Assembly (NCBI GenBank): GCA_963851245.1
Contig: CAWKOH010000014.1
Coordinates: 1 to 64,000 of the forward strand
Origin: CAWKOH01 sp963851245
GTDB taxonomy: Bacteria; Actinomycetota; Acidimicrobiia; Acidimicrobiales; Palsa-688
Length of the DNA stretch: 64,000 nucleotides
Direction of reading: 5' to 3'
Position 1 is the stretch's first letter. Every line of letters begins with the position of its first letter. This document shows positions 24,905 to 33,697 of the stretch, piece by piece. The notes under the pieces were generated by a model. It had not been told where the DNA came from. It was given only the letters and a program-made list of their open reading frames with translations, and searched no databases. Both the position numbers and the translations under genes were made by a program.

Positions 24905-26959
24905 TCATGGGATGACACAGCCTGAGTAGCCCCGCTCTCCTGCGGCGGGGAAGGCTTCGGCCAGAGCGCCGGCGATGAGTCGAGCCCGCGCCGCCGAGCC
25001 CGGCGTGCTGTAGTGGATGCCATCCGAGATGAACCACGCCGGCTGGACGGCGGAGGCCCAGTCGTAGACGCGCATGTTCGGGTAGGTCTGACAAGCCTGA
25101 ACTAGGGCCCGGTTCCACTGCTGCATATCTGTCTCGGAGTATGGTCCGGTCGCCACCAGCGATCTCACGTTGACCCACATGGCGGGCTGGCTACCTATGA
25201 GCGACATCATGCGCTGGATCCGTGCCGCCGGGCTCACGTGAGAGCCGACATACGCGTCGGCGGTGTCGTTGGTGCCGAGGGCCAGGACCCAGCAGCCGTG
25301 ATAGCCCCGAGCCACCAGCGCCTGGGCCAACTCGTAGGCGTTCGGCGTCCCGGGGATGGTCTCGACGATCGACGTCCCGCCTTCGATCTCGAGGTATTGG
25401 GTCCTCACCCCGACCCGTGCGTACTGGGCGCCCAGCCGCTGGCTGGGGTCGGGCAGATAATCGGAAGAGATGAGGCTCTCCGACGTGGAGTCTCCGATGT
25501 GAACAACCGACTGGCACGATGTCGTGGTTGCTGATCCGGGCGCGAGCGCGAGGGTGGTGGGAACGGTGAAGGCGGGATCGAGCCGGAGATCATGCGGGGC
25601 ACCCGGATCTGGGCCGAGGAGTTGAGCGGAGGAGGCCATAGTCGGTGGGTCGGAGGTGGTGCCCGGATCGATTGTGGTCCGAAGCTGGGCCGGTGCTCCG
25701 GCTGCGCCTGAGGCGAAGGACGGGTTGCTCCCCGTCGGAACGACGCCGCCGAGGATCACTGCCACGGCCGCCAGAAAGGCCAACGCGGCGGTCGAGGTCA
25801 CCCACGTCCACCCGGATACGACGGCTCGATACCACCTGGCCGGACTGAAGCTTGGGAGGTGGCCGCCCCGCAGGATCGGCTCCTCGACGAGTCGCCACGA
25901 GAGGGAGGCCAGCACGACCGTCGCCACTACTTGCAGACCCGCCCGCGGCAGGTCGAAGCGGCCCCGCAAGGCGCCGGCCGTGAGGATGATGACGGGGAAG
26001 TGCCACAGGTAGATCCCGTACGAACGAACCCCGAGCCAGCGCAGGGGCCGCATTCCCAGAGCGCGGCCCAGCCGGCTGCCCGGATTCACGACCGCCAGAA
26101 CGACAACGGCGGTCGCCACCGACAGCGCCACCATTCCCCCCCTGTACAGGAACGGCGAGTACTGGTCGGTTCGCCACACGAGCAGTCCGATGGCGACCAG
26201 CCCGACCAGGCCCGCCACGTCCAGGGCCCGACCGAGCTTGGCGTCCTTGCCGTCCCGCTTCCCACGGCTGGGCCAGACCGCCGCCAGGGCGGCCCCGATG
26301 AGCAGCCCGAAGGCCCGGGTGTCGGTGCCGTCGTAGACCCGGCTGGGATCGAATCCGGGCCGGTAGAGCACCGCCATCGCCACGGCCGAGGCCGCCGTCA
26401 AGACTAGTGTCACCACCGCCAGGCGCGGCCGTCGCCCCGATCCTCGATTCCGTTCCGGAATGAACCGTAGACCGAGCCATAGAAGCCACGGCCACAACAG
26501 ATAGAACTGCTCCTCGACCGCCAGGGACCAGAGATGGCCAAGAGGTGAAGGCGGCCCGAACCGGGCGAAGTAGGACACGTGCTGGAAGATGAGCCACCAG
26601 TTGCTCATGTAGAGCGACGCCGCCACCACGTTGCCCCGCAGGTCCGGGAGTTGCGAACGGTGGAAAAGGGCGACCCAGGAGATGACCACCGCCAGCATGA
26701 CAATCAGGGCGGGTAAGAGCCGCCGGGCCCGTCTCATCCAGAAGTCCGCCAGACCCAGGCCGCCCGACGAGCCCCAGCGACCTAATAGCAAATCGGTTAT
26801 GAGATACCCGCTGAGGGTGAAGAACACGCCGACCCCCAGCAGGCCTCCCTGGGCCCATCCCAGGTTCACGTGGTAGGCGATCACGGCGAAGACGGCGACG
26901 GCCCGGAGCCCGTCGAGACCGGGGATGTACCGATGGCCCGCTTCGGCTGGTTTAGGCAA
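24905..26959 (-). CDS. Acyltransferase-3 family membrane enzyme fused to SGNH hydrolase domain (OafA-like)
   Basis: From a TTG start, the first 370 or so residues form the acyltransferase-3 domain: YIPGLDGLRAVAVFAVIAYH (with the catalytic His), GVFFTLSGYLITDLL, WSLAVEEQFYLLWPWLLW, about ten membrane segments. An extra membrane segment and a Pro/Thr-rich linker lead to a SGNH-type domain with GDST in VVHIGDSTSESL (catalytic Ser), GTNDTADAY (Asn), and the Asp/His pair in DGIHYSTPGSAARARL. Such two-domain proteins O-acetylate peptidoglycan, polysaccharide or lipids on the outer face of the membrane. The residue count is 684. Target polymer unknown. Confidence 0.9.
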   Translation of the reverse strand: MPKPAEAGHRYIPGLDGLRAVAVFAVIAYHVNLGWAQGGLLGVGVFFTLSGYLITDLLLGRWGSSGGLGLADFWMRRARRLLPALIVMLAVVISWVALFHRSQLPDLRGNVVAASLYMSNWWLIFQHVSYFARFGPPSPLGHLWSLAVEEQFYLLWPWLLWLGLRFIPERNRGSGRRPRLAVVTLVLTAASAVAMAVLYRPGFDPSRVYDGTDTRAFGLLIGAALAAVWPSRGKRDGKDAKLGRALDVAGLVGLVAIGLLVWRTDQYSPFLYRGGMVALSVATAVVVLAVVNPGSRLGRALGMRPLRWLGVRSYGIYLWHFPVIILTAGALRGRFDLPRAGLQVVATVVLASLSWRLVEEPILRGGHLPSFSPARWYRAVVSGWTWVTSTAALAFLAAVAVILGGVVPTGSNPSFASGAAGAPAQLRTTIDPGTTSDPPTMASSAQLLGPDPGAPHDLRLDPAFTVPTTLALAPGSATTTSCQSVVHIGDSTSESLISSDYLPDPSQRLGAQYARVGVRTQYLEIEGGTSIVETIPGTPNAYELAQALVARGYHGCWVLALGTNDTADAYVGSHVSPAARIQRMMSLIGSQPAMWVNVRSLVATGPYSETDMQQWNRALVQACQTYPNMRVYDWASAVQPAWFISDGIHYSTPGSAARARLIAGALAEAFPAAGERGYSGCVIP

Positions 26960-27188
26960 TCCGCCTCCCTGGTCCCCTCCCCGGCCGGGCGTACCGCTTC
27001 GCTTGTGGCCGTCGCGCCTTGCCCGCCCTGGCTGCCGGGGTTTGTTCCCTAGCCCCTACAGGCGGCACGGCTAAGAGGGTACCAAGCGGGGCCGGCCCAC
27101 CCTCGGGAAATCGGGTCGCCGAACCTGAGTCGCCGGAGTGACTTCGCCGTGACCTTCAGGCCCAGGCGAGATCCGCGGCGGCTTGCCC

Positions 27189-29345
27189 TCAGCCCGTCTG
27201 CGGATGAGTCGGCGTCGTCCCCCCGGGGCCGAGCAGATCGAAGCCGTCAGGGGTATTCAGCTCTCCCGCCCCGGTTCCGGGCCGGCCGGTCAGGCCGTAC
27301 TGCCACACGAGGGCCCCGGTGGCCGGGTCGATGGCGACCATGCGGTCGTTGTAGTCGTCGTTGATGAGGTAGATGCCATTGGGCAGCTCCTCAGCCAGCG
27401 ACGGATGGTTCAGCAGGCCGGGTCCCGAGGAGGCCTGATAGGTCGCGAGTATCCGGCCCTCGCGGGTGAACTGGAGCACCTTGCCCGGCAGGGAGTAGTC
27501 GGCAACCAGATAGCGGTCCGTGTTGTCCGTAGCCGATGCGCCCAGCTGCTGAGGGTCGGAGGGGTAAGCGATCGGGAGCTGTACGGTCCAGACGAGGTGG
27601 CCGTCAGGGGTGTATTCCGTCACCCACGAACCGTTGATCTCGGACACTAGGAGGTTGCCGTCCCAGAGCGGGGTGTCGCCGTTGGGGGATCCCATCGAGC
27701 CGGGCGGATTGTGTACGCACTGACCGTTGGTACCTATCTGACCGGCCACGGACTTATCCGGGTTGATGATCACGACCCGGCAGTTGTTGGCGTCGGCAAC
27801 CGTGATCTGGCCGTTGCGCAGCAGATAGGCATCGTCGGGTTCGTAGAGGTAACCCGGAGCAGTGCCCGACACCTTGGGGTGGCCGTAGGACCAGACGATG
27901 TTTCCTGAGGGATAGGCGATCTCGAGGATGGTTTCGTTCTGCTCCTGGTTGGAGATGATGACGCTTCCGTGGTCCGCGAAGAATGCGTCGTCAGGGAAGT
28001 AGAACCCGAGGGGGTCCGCCGGCGACGCCGCGTTCGGGTACGTCCATTTCACATTCATGGAACCATCCATGAGTAGCAGGCGGTCATTTCCGCGATCGGC
28101 GACGAGCAGCTGCGTCCCGTAGTAGGGAGATCCGGCCCCGGGGGCACCCGCCACGCCGAAGGCCAGGTTGAGGCGGAGGGTTTGGACCGTTCCCACCATG
28201 CTGCTCCCGGATTCACCGCCGATCAGCCAGGCCGAGGTTCCTTCTGCCACGACGCCGGCGTGAGCGACCGGCACCTGCAGCTGGCCGGCCCGGTCCACGG
28301 CGCCGGTGGCAGGAACGAACGCCCAGACGTCGCCCACCGGGCTGACCCCCGCTGTCGGCGCGATGGTCGCGCTGGCCCAGCCGTTGAGTTGCGTCGTGCC
28401 TATGCCGGCCGCGGCCATGTGTGGTGACGTGCTCTCACCGCCGGCTACGTAGATGGTCCCGCCCAGGTTCACGGCCGCCGCCGCTTCGAGCGGATACGGC
28501 AAATGCCCCACGATCACGGCCTTGTGGGTCGCCGGATCGATTCGCTGGATGAGGTCGACCGGCCCGTTTCCGGCCGACGGGCTTCCTATCGCCTGGCCGC
28601 CGAAGACGTAGATGACGCCGCCCACAGCCGCCACCGCCGGGTACCGCACGGGTACCGGCAGGGACGCCACGGCCGTGAAGGTCCTTCCGTCAGCCGTTGC
28701 CAGCACGCCGGGATCGGGGTTGGTCCCGTCGTAGCCGCCAACGATGTAGGTGTTGGCCCCGATGGTGACGGCAGCTGAGTCAGAACGCGGCGCCGGCAGT
28801 GACCCGGACACCCCCGACAGGGCAGATTGAACCGTTGCGACCGTGGTCGGATCGCCGCCACCGAAGATCACATCCGCGCCGTTCACGACCGCGCCCGACG
28901 CGTCATGGACGCCGTGCGTGAGTTGCGAGACCTGGTGCACCACTCCGCTCGCTGTGTCCAGCTGATACACGCCACTGGCCGAGCTCTGCCCGGGAGTGAG
29001 CCCGCCGGCGATCGTCACCCCACCCGCGGCGGGCAACACGACCATACGGCTGAGGGGGACGCTGAGAGACCATGGCATGAGGCCGGCCTCAACGGCTGGC
29101 ACCGGCGCCGGGGCCGGATGTGAGGCCGCGTCTCGAGCCGGGTCGGTCGTCTTGGTGCTCTGCTTGCCGGTGGCGTCGTGGTGGTGGGCCGGGGAGCCGC
29201 CGGCCTGGCCGGCAATCAGGAACCCCGCCACCACCAGCCCAACCACCAACAGCCCGGCCGTCAGACGCCTGCGCCGAATGACCGCCCTGCGGCGGGCTGC
29301 TCGGCGGGCGGCTTGCGATCTACTACTTCTGGACTGATCCGCCAC
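27189..29345 (-). CDS. Membrane-anchored Kelch plus PQQ-like double beta-propeller protein
   Basis: The GTG at 29345 gives a basic N-terminus (QAARRAARRRAVIRRRR), one membrane anchor (GLLVVGLVVAGFLIAG) and a large outside domain, 718 residues in all. The first half has Kelch-type repeats (SDSAAVTIGANTYIVGGYDG, PAVAAVGGVIYVFGGQA, AAAAVNLGGTIYVAGGE). The second half has NHL/PQQ-like repeats (LLVADRGNDRLLLMD, ITVADANNCRVVIINPD, YLINDDYNDRMVAIDP). This type often binds proteins or glycans at the surface. It is the last gene of a same-strand run after the redox operon, 2 nt past the ferredoxin stop, so it may be co-transcribed. Confidence 0.78.
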   Translation of the reverse strand: MADQSRSSRSQAARRAARRRAVIRRRRLTAGLLVVGLVVAGFLIAGQAGGSPAHHHDATGKQSTKTTDPARDAASHPAPAPVPAVEAGLMPWSLSVPLSRMVVLPAAGGVTIAGGLTPGQSSASGVYQLDTASGVVHQVSQLTHGVHDASGAVVNGADVIFGGGDPTTVATVQSALSGVSGSLPAPRSDSAAVTIGANTYIVGGYDGTNPDPGVLATADGRTFTAVASLPVPVRYPAVAAVGGVIYVFGGQAIGSPSAGNGPVDLIQRIDPATHKAVIVGHLPYPLEAAAAVNLGGTIYVAGGESTSPHMAAAGIGTTQLNGWASATIAPTAGVSPVGDVWAFVPATGAVDRAGQLQVPVAHAGVVAEGTSAWLIGGESGSSMVGTVQTLRLNLAFGVAGAPGAGSPYYGTQLLVADRGNDRLLLMDGSMNVKWTYPNAASPADPLGFYFPDDAFFADHGSVIISNQEQNETILEIAYPSGNIVWSYGHPKVSGTAPGYLYEPDDAYLLRNGQITVADANNCRVVIINPDKSVAGQIGTNGQCVHNPPGSMGSPNGDTPLWDGNLLVSEINGSWVTEYTPDGHLVWTVQLPIAYPSDPQQLGASATDNTDRYLVADYSLPGKVLQFTREGRILATYQASSGPGLLNHPSLAEELPNGIYLINDDYNDRMVAIDPATGALVWQYGLTGRPGTGAGELNTPDGFDLLGPGGTTPTHPQTG

Positions 29346-29347
29346 GG

Positions 29348-29581
29348 TTAGCTCGGCGCGCCCGTCCTGCTCGGGTGCCCTTGCACCTCTCGCACCAAAA
29401 GAGCGAGAGTCGGACAGGCCGCCACGGCACGACGCACGTGCCCCCGAAGTGAAGGCGGTACGGGCCGCGGGTCGATAATCGGGTAACCCCAGTCGTCCAG
29501 GGTGATGAGCTCGGGCAGCAGTTCGGCGCAGAGACCGTGCCCTTCGCAGGCCAAGGGATCGACGACCAGCACTCGATTCAC
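29348..29581 (-). CDS. Small single-cluster ferredoxin
   Basis: The 77-residue protein contains DPLACEGHGLCAELLPELI, then LDDWGYPI and a C-terminal AACPTLAL, the pattern of actinobacterial 3Fe-4S or 4Fe-4S ferredoxins that serve cytochromes P450 and related partners. Only three Cys are visible (ACEGHGLC and ACP), which fits a 3Fe-4S type. The GTG at 29581 overlaps the NuoF-like stop by GTGA. As the last gene of the redox operon it likely exchanges electrons with the NuoF-like flavoprotein. Confidence 0.85.
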   Translation of the reverse strand: MNRVLVVDPLACEGHGLCAELLPELITLDDWGYPIIDPRPVPPSLRGHVRRAVAACPTLALLVREVQGHPSRTGAPS

Positions 29582-30852
29582 CGCCACGCTCCAAGGTGGG
29601 AAGGGGTGGGGAAGCTGGCTCGAGCCCGGCACGGGCCGTGCCGGCGATGGCGCTCGATCTCGCCTGCGAAGACTTTGAGGGCGCTCCTCACCAGCCTGGC
29701 CACGCCATCAGGATGCCGGCAGGCACCCCGACCGGAGACCATGTCCAGCCACCTGCGCAGTTGGCCCTCGGCCCGGCCGCGGCGGTCTCCTGCGACCATG
29801 AGGTCCAAGGCGCCGGCGATGGCGGGCAGGCCATGGACGCACGGACCGCACTGGCCGGCGGACTGGCCCGCCATCCAGTCCACTATCGACGCTGTCTCGA
29901 CCAGTCCGCACGCATCAGGGCCGAGTATGGCGATAACCCCGCAGCCCAGAGTGGCACCCCCCTGACGCAGAGACACTGAGTCGATGGTGAGGTTCTTTGC
30001 GACGGCGCTGGATATCCAGGTCCCGGCGTAGCCACCCAGGAGGAGCGCTTGGGGCGTGTGGACCGGTAGGGCCGCGTTAACGGCGCCGCTCAAGGAACTA
30101 CCCAGTGCGGCTTCGTACACCCCGGGGCGGGCCACATCACCGCTGATGGTCACGAGAGCGGTACCGGAATCGGCTTCTGTTCCTATGGCGCGAAACCAAC
30201 CGGCACCGAACCGGGCCACCAGGGCCACGTGAGCCAGGGTTTCAACATTGTTGACGAGCGTCGGACGACCCCGGACCCCTTTCTCGAAGGGCCGCGGTGG
30301 CACGAATACCGGCTTGGCCTCGCCACCATTCAACCAGTGGGTCAAGGCGGACTCCTCCCCCGCCACGTAAGCGCTGGGGGTGGTCTCGATCCGCACGGGT
30401 GTCCGAGTCAACCCTACCCTCCGGCGCTCGTCCAGAGCCGTCACCGCGGCGCGGATGGCGCCGGTCGCGTGGCGATCCACGCACAGGATCGCCTCCTCTG
30501 CTCCCACCGTGTCCGCCACGATGCTCATGCCGTCCAACACGAGATGCGGGGAGGCGGTGAGCAGGGCCTTGTCCTTGCGGCTGGCCGGCTCCCCTTCGGT
30601 TCCGTTGGCGACCACCACGACGCGGCGCCGGGCCGCGGCTACCGCCCGCATCTTGACAGCTATCGGGAAGCCGGCACCGCCCCGACCGTTCAGGCCAGCC
30701 TTCTCCAACTCGTAGATCAAGTTCACGCCACCAATGGGCGTTGGCCCCCAACGCCGTAAGTGAGCGTCGAGGCTGCTATCACCGTCGCGGGACAGCAGTC
30801 GCGGCAAAGACGGCGCGTCAGGAACGGGGCTCGCCATGACCGGGCTGGTCAC
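29578..30852 (-). CDS. NuoF-like NADH dehydrogenase flavoprotein (SLBB, complex I 51-kDa-type)
   Basis: The FMN/NADH site is seen as NGRGGAGFPIAVKM, followed by NGTEGEPASRKDKALL and SAYVAGEESALTHWLNG, all landmarks of the complex I 51-kDa family. VRGRPTLVNNVETLAHVALV precedes an SLBB-like region. The C-terminal cluster motif reads SAGQCGPCVHGLPAI plus GACRHPDG: compared with CxxCxxC of NuoF the first Cys is Ala, so only three ligands are evident. At 424 residues it is near family length. It likely oxidises NAD(P)H and passes electrons to the ferredoxin and the membrane reductase of the same operon (GTGA overlaps on both sides). Confidence 0.85.
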   Translation of the reverse strand: MTSPVMASPVPDAPSLPRLLSRDGDSSLDAHLRRWGPTPIGGVNLIYELEKAGLNGRGGAGFPIAVKMRAVAAARRRVVVVANGTEGEPASRKDKALLTASPHLVLDGMSIVADTVGAEEAILCVDRHATGAIRAAVTALDERRRVGLTRTPVRIETTPSAYVAGEESALTHWLNGGEAKPVFVPPRPFEKGVRGRPTLVNNVETLAHVALVARFGAGWFRAIGTEADSGTALVTISGDVARPGVYEAALGSSLSGAVNAALPVHTPQALLLGGYAGTWISSAVAKNLTIDSVSLRQGGATLGCGVIAILGPDACGLVETASIVDWMAGQSAGQCGPCVHGLPAIAGALDLMVAGDRRGRAEGQLRRWLDMVSGRGACRHPDGVARLVRSALKVFAGEIERHRRHGPCRARASFPTPSHLGAWR

Positions 30853-31919
30853 GCTGACACCTTCAGGGCCCCGGTCACGTGATCGTTGTCGGGCGCCACG
30901 TCGAGACGGATGTCGGCCGTGAACGGCTTGCCGGCGGCGTCGGCGAGCGCGACCGATAGCGACGAGCCGGCCAGGCTGGTCACGTGTCCTTGTAGCATCC
31001 GCGGCGACGTGGCCGGGCCGAGGGATACCTGGCTGGCCGTCAGCTCGACCCCTCCTCCGCCGACGGGCTGCCCGGTGAGAACGACCGTGAGGGTACCGGC
31101 CTGACCACCCCGGAAGACGCCCCGGATCGTGATGGACACCAGGCCCCGGCCCGCCTCCGCCGCGCTCTGGACGCCCGAGAACTCAGCGGAGAAGGGCACC
31201 GTCAACGGGCTGGACGCGGCCGCCCCGGTCGGCGCGCCCAGGAGAGCAGCCGGAGTGCCCGACCGGCGAGCCCAGCCCGCCTTCAGCGGGCCGGCGGTCG
31301 CCCAGAGGACCACGGTCAGCGGCAGCGCCACGCTGGCCAGCACTGCGGCCACCCGGACCGGGCGGGTCTGCACGGTCACGCCCTTCGCCAGTCGCCACCA
31401 GAGGGCGAAGAGAACGAACGCGGCGCAGGCCGCATAGACGAACTGGACCCAGCCCAGGCGGGAATCCGTACCGGTCCCGAGCCCGTGGACGACGGCGATG
31501 GGCCAGCAAGCGTAGGCCGCCCAGTGAACCGACCGCCACGTCCGGTATCCGAGCCTTGCCCGCAGCAAGCTGGTCACCACCAGGGCGACCAAAAGGTCGA
31601 GGGCCAGGGCGCCGAGACCCGTCCAGATGGGCCGGTACCTCGACACGAAGGGCACGAAGGCGTCGATCAACCTGATAGGCGCGTAGCTGTCCATCACCGC
31701 GGTCACGACGTGGACCGCGATCACCACCACGGCCAGAAGCGACGCGTTCCTGTGAAGTCCCGAGATCAAGAAGCGCGGCAAGCCCGGTCGGGCGTAGCGG
31801 GCGGCCTGAGTGAGCCCGAGGACCAGGGAGATGGTCAGCAGGATCAAGGCCGCCAGGCCGAATCCCCGGGTCAGGTACCACAGGGCCTTCGAGTTGTAGG
31901 CCAGGACTCCGATGGTCAT
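30849..31919 (-). CDS. Ferric reductase-like bis-heme transmembrane protein with extracytoplasmic C-terminal domain
   Basis: Of 356 residues, about 1-210 hold six membrane segments with two spaced His pairs, H56/H70 (GLHRNASLL and IAVHVV) and H132/H145 (SVHWAAY and AVVHGLG). The x13 and x12 spacing is that of FRD/NOX-type proteins binding two b hemes across the membrane. After a last hydrophobic segment, the C-terminal 130 residues form a beta-rich domain outside the cell. A PTGAAASS stretch precedes it. No NAD or FAD domain is fused; the NuoF-like protein next in the operon could supply electrons. ATGA and GTGA overlaps couple it to apbE and to the NuoF gene. Confidence 0.8.
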   Translation of the reverse strand: MTIGVLAYNSKALWYLTRGFGLAALILLTISLVLGLTQAARYARPGLPRFLISGLHRNASLLAVVVIAVHVVTAVMDSYAPIRLIDAFVPFVSRYRPIWTGLGALALDLLVALVVTSLLRARLGYRTWRSVHWAAYACWPIAVVHGLGTGTDSRLGWVQFVYAACAAFVLFALWWRLAKGVTVQTRPVRVAAVLASVALPLTVVLWATAGPLKAGWARRSGTPAALLGAPTGAAASSPLTVPFSAEFSGVQSAAEAGRGLVSITIRGVFRGGQAGTLTVVLTGQPVGGGGVELTASQVSLGPATSPRMLQGHVTSLAGSSLSVALADAAGKPFTADIRLDVAPDNDHVTGALKVSA

Positions 31920-32866
31920 ACATCCACCGAACCGGCGGCCACGGGCGCGAGGTCGCGGAGCCACCCGCCGGCCGTGGCTACCCGGCCGTGGACGTCCACC
32001 AGCCGGGACGGCAACTCCCGCTCGTCGAGCCAGTCCAGGGCCGCCCCGCCGAGGACCATGGCCGCTGTAGAGGCGATGTTGGCATCGACGCAGGAGGCCG
32101 CCGCCACCGTGACGGTGCGCCAGTGCTCATGCGCCGGCGCCCCTGTGCGGGGATCGACCAGGTGGTGGTACGCCCTCTTGCCACGGGTCCAGCGGCGAAC
32201 CGTGGTACTAGAGGTGGCCAGGCCGCCGCTCAGTATCGACACGGCCGGGCCACCCGACTCGATCGGGTCGGCGTGGTTGTCGGTCAGTTGGACGATCCAC
32301 CCACCGTCCGGCGGGACGCCGGCCGTGGAAAGATCGCCGCCCAGGCTGACCAGGACCCCGGTATCGGTAGCCGCGGATGCGCGCGCCGCGGCCCGGTCGG
32401 CACACAAGGCTTTGGCCGTCGCCCCCAGGTCGAGCTCCACCCTGGCCGGAACCTTCACCGTGCCCCGCCCGGCGTCCAGCTCGACCGCCTGCCAGCCCGG
32501 AACGGGATGAAGATCCCATCTGAGTGGAGGCCCGGAGGAATCGACCGCGGCGAAGTCCCGGTCGTACCCTATGGCCCGCATGGCCGACCCGACGGTGGGG
32601 TCCACCAGCCCATCGGTAAGTAACGCGGCCCGAAGCCCGACCTCGACGGCCTGGAGGAACAGCGAGGTGACGACCACTTCCCGGCCGGCCGCGGTGTTGA
32701 CCGCCGCAATCTCGCTGTCGCTTCGAAAGCGGCTGCATGCCAGGTCGATGGCATCCATCTCGGCCAGAAAGATCGCAAGCGCCTGGTCCAGCCGTCGCCT
32801 GTCGGCCACCACCACGGTCGCGCTGGTTCCGAGAGCCGGAACCCTGCGTGCGGCGAGGGCGCTCAC
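31916..32866 (-). CDS. apbE: FAD:protein FMN transferase
   Basis: The 316-residue protein carries the ApbE landmarks: DLACSRFRSDSEIAAVN, DGLVDPTVGSAMRAIGYD, ELDLGATAKALCADRA, LVSLGGDLSTAG and HHLVDPRTGAPA. ApbE transfers FMN from FAD onto a Thr or Ser of target proteins, commonly in membrane or extracytoplasmic electron carriers, and needs Mg. No signal peptide is evident, so cytoplasmic action or use of an unusual leader is possible. It lies between a small anchored protein and the bis-heme reductase with 4-nt overlaps, which points to flavinylation of a partner in this operon. Confidence 0.92.
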   Translation of the reverse strand: MSALAARRVPALGTSATVVVADRRRLDQALAIFLAEMDAIDLACSRFRSDSEIAAVNTAAGREVVVTSLFLQAVEVGLRAALLTDGLVDPTVGSAMRAIGYDRDFAAVDSSGPPLRWDLHPVPGWQAVELDAGRGTVKVPARVELDLGATAKALCADRAAARASAATDTGVLVSLGGDLSTAGVPPDGGWIVQLTDNHADPIESGGPAVSILSGGLATSSTTVRRWTRGKRAYHHLVDPRTGAPAHEHWRTVTVAAASCVDANIASTAAMVLGGAALDWLDERELPSRLVDVHGRVATAGGWLRDLAPVAAGSVDV

Positions 32867-33204
32867 GATCCACCCGAGTTGACGACCGGCGGGGCCGTCA
32901 CCGGTTGCGGTACCTGGGCGGGGGCCGTAATCACTGGTTGAGTGGTGGGAGCGGGCTGGGTGGTCGGCGTGGTTTGCCCGCTGGAAGCCGGCGCCGGTGA
33001 AGTGGGCGGATCCGTCGGCGCCGGCGCCGTGGTAGGGGCCGCCCGGGTCGTAGTGGAGGAGCCGGATGGACTTATCGTGGGCGAGGAGGCATGTACGTGC
33101 TTTCCTGGCTGGGCCCTGGCTGCCAGAGCCGACAGGACCCCGCCCCCGATAAGCGCGCCGGCGACCATGACCCGGGAGACCCGGCGCATTCGATCAAGCC
33201 CCAT
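32863..33204 (-). CDS. Small membrane-anchored Pro/Thr-rich protein heading the redox operon
   Basis: The start MGLDRMRRVSRVMV leads into one membrane segment (VAGALIGGGVLSALAARA). The remaining 80 residues are low-complexity Ser/Thr/Pro (TTTRAAPTTAPAPTDPPTS, TTPTTQPAPTTQPV), ending PPVVNSGGS, and include HVHASS next to the membrane. No domain is recognisable. It overlaps apbE by GTGA, so it is the first gene of the operon. It could be an anchored carrier, or a remnant of an FMN-binding protein whose domain is missing. Confidence 0.65.
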   Translation of the reverse strand: MGLDRMRRVSRVMVAGALIGGGVLSALAARAQPGKHVHASSPTISPSGSSTTTRAAPTTAPAPTDPPTSPAPASSGQTTPTTQPAPTTQPVITAPAQVPQPVTAPPVVNSGGS

Positions 33205-33361
33205 GTCGCGTGCTTCACGGGAGGACACCACGCCAGTGTTGGAATTGGGCGCTTAAGGGACCCTGAAAGCCAGGTAAAGCTTGGGCCAAGGATCGTAGGG
33301 GGTCTCTCAGCAAGCGAATGTCAGGCCCGAGGGGCGCCAAGCGGCTACCTTCGCGGTCCGC

Positions 33362-33650
33362 TTGCCTGAGAACCCCCCTGACGCCGCGCCAGCATCCGAT
33401 GACGTGTCGCTTCAGGGGCGGGACCAGGCTGGGACGGCACCGTCCAGGAGGCGGTGGAAGACCGTGGTGGGCCAGGTCCTCCTGCTGGCGCTGGGGCTCT
33501 ACTTCTTCGCCCTGGCCTTCTCCGCAGTGGATCTGGCCGAGCTGGCCGACGCCATCAAAGCCGGTTCTATCCCCCTCCTCATCCTGGCCCTGGGGGTGGG
33601 CCAGCTGCCGCGCTTCACCTGGGCGGTAGCGACCAGGGCCGCCTGTCCCA
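33362..33650 (+). pseudogene. Truncated flippase-like (LPG synthase TM-type) membrane protein fragment
   Basis: From a TTG start the frame reads RRRWKTVVGQVLLLALGLYF, then SAVDLAELADAIKAGS and LLILALGVGQLPRFTWAVAT, the start of the lysylphosphatidylglycerol synthase TM/UPF0104 family of about 300 residues. The match stops near 33640, and the next bases belong to the convergent NTF2-like gene at 33698. About 75% of the gene is missing, so this is a remnant left by deletion or rearrangement. Confidence 0.5.
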
Positions 33651-33697
33651 CGCCGTCACACCGCCCACATGCCTCAGTTGTCGCGCCTTCGCGCTGC

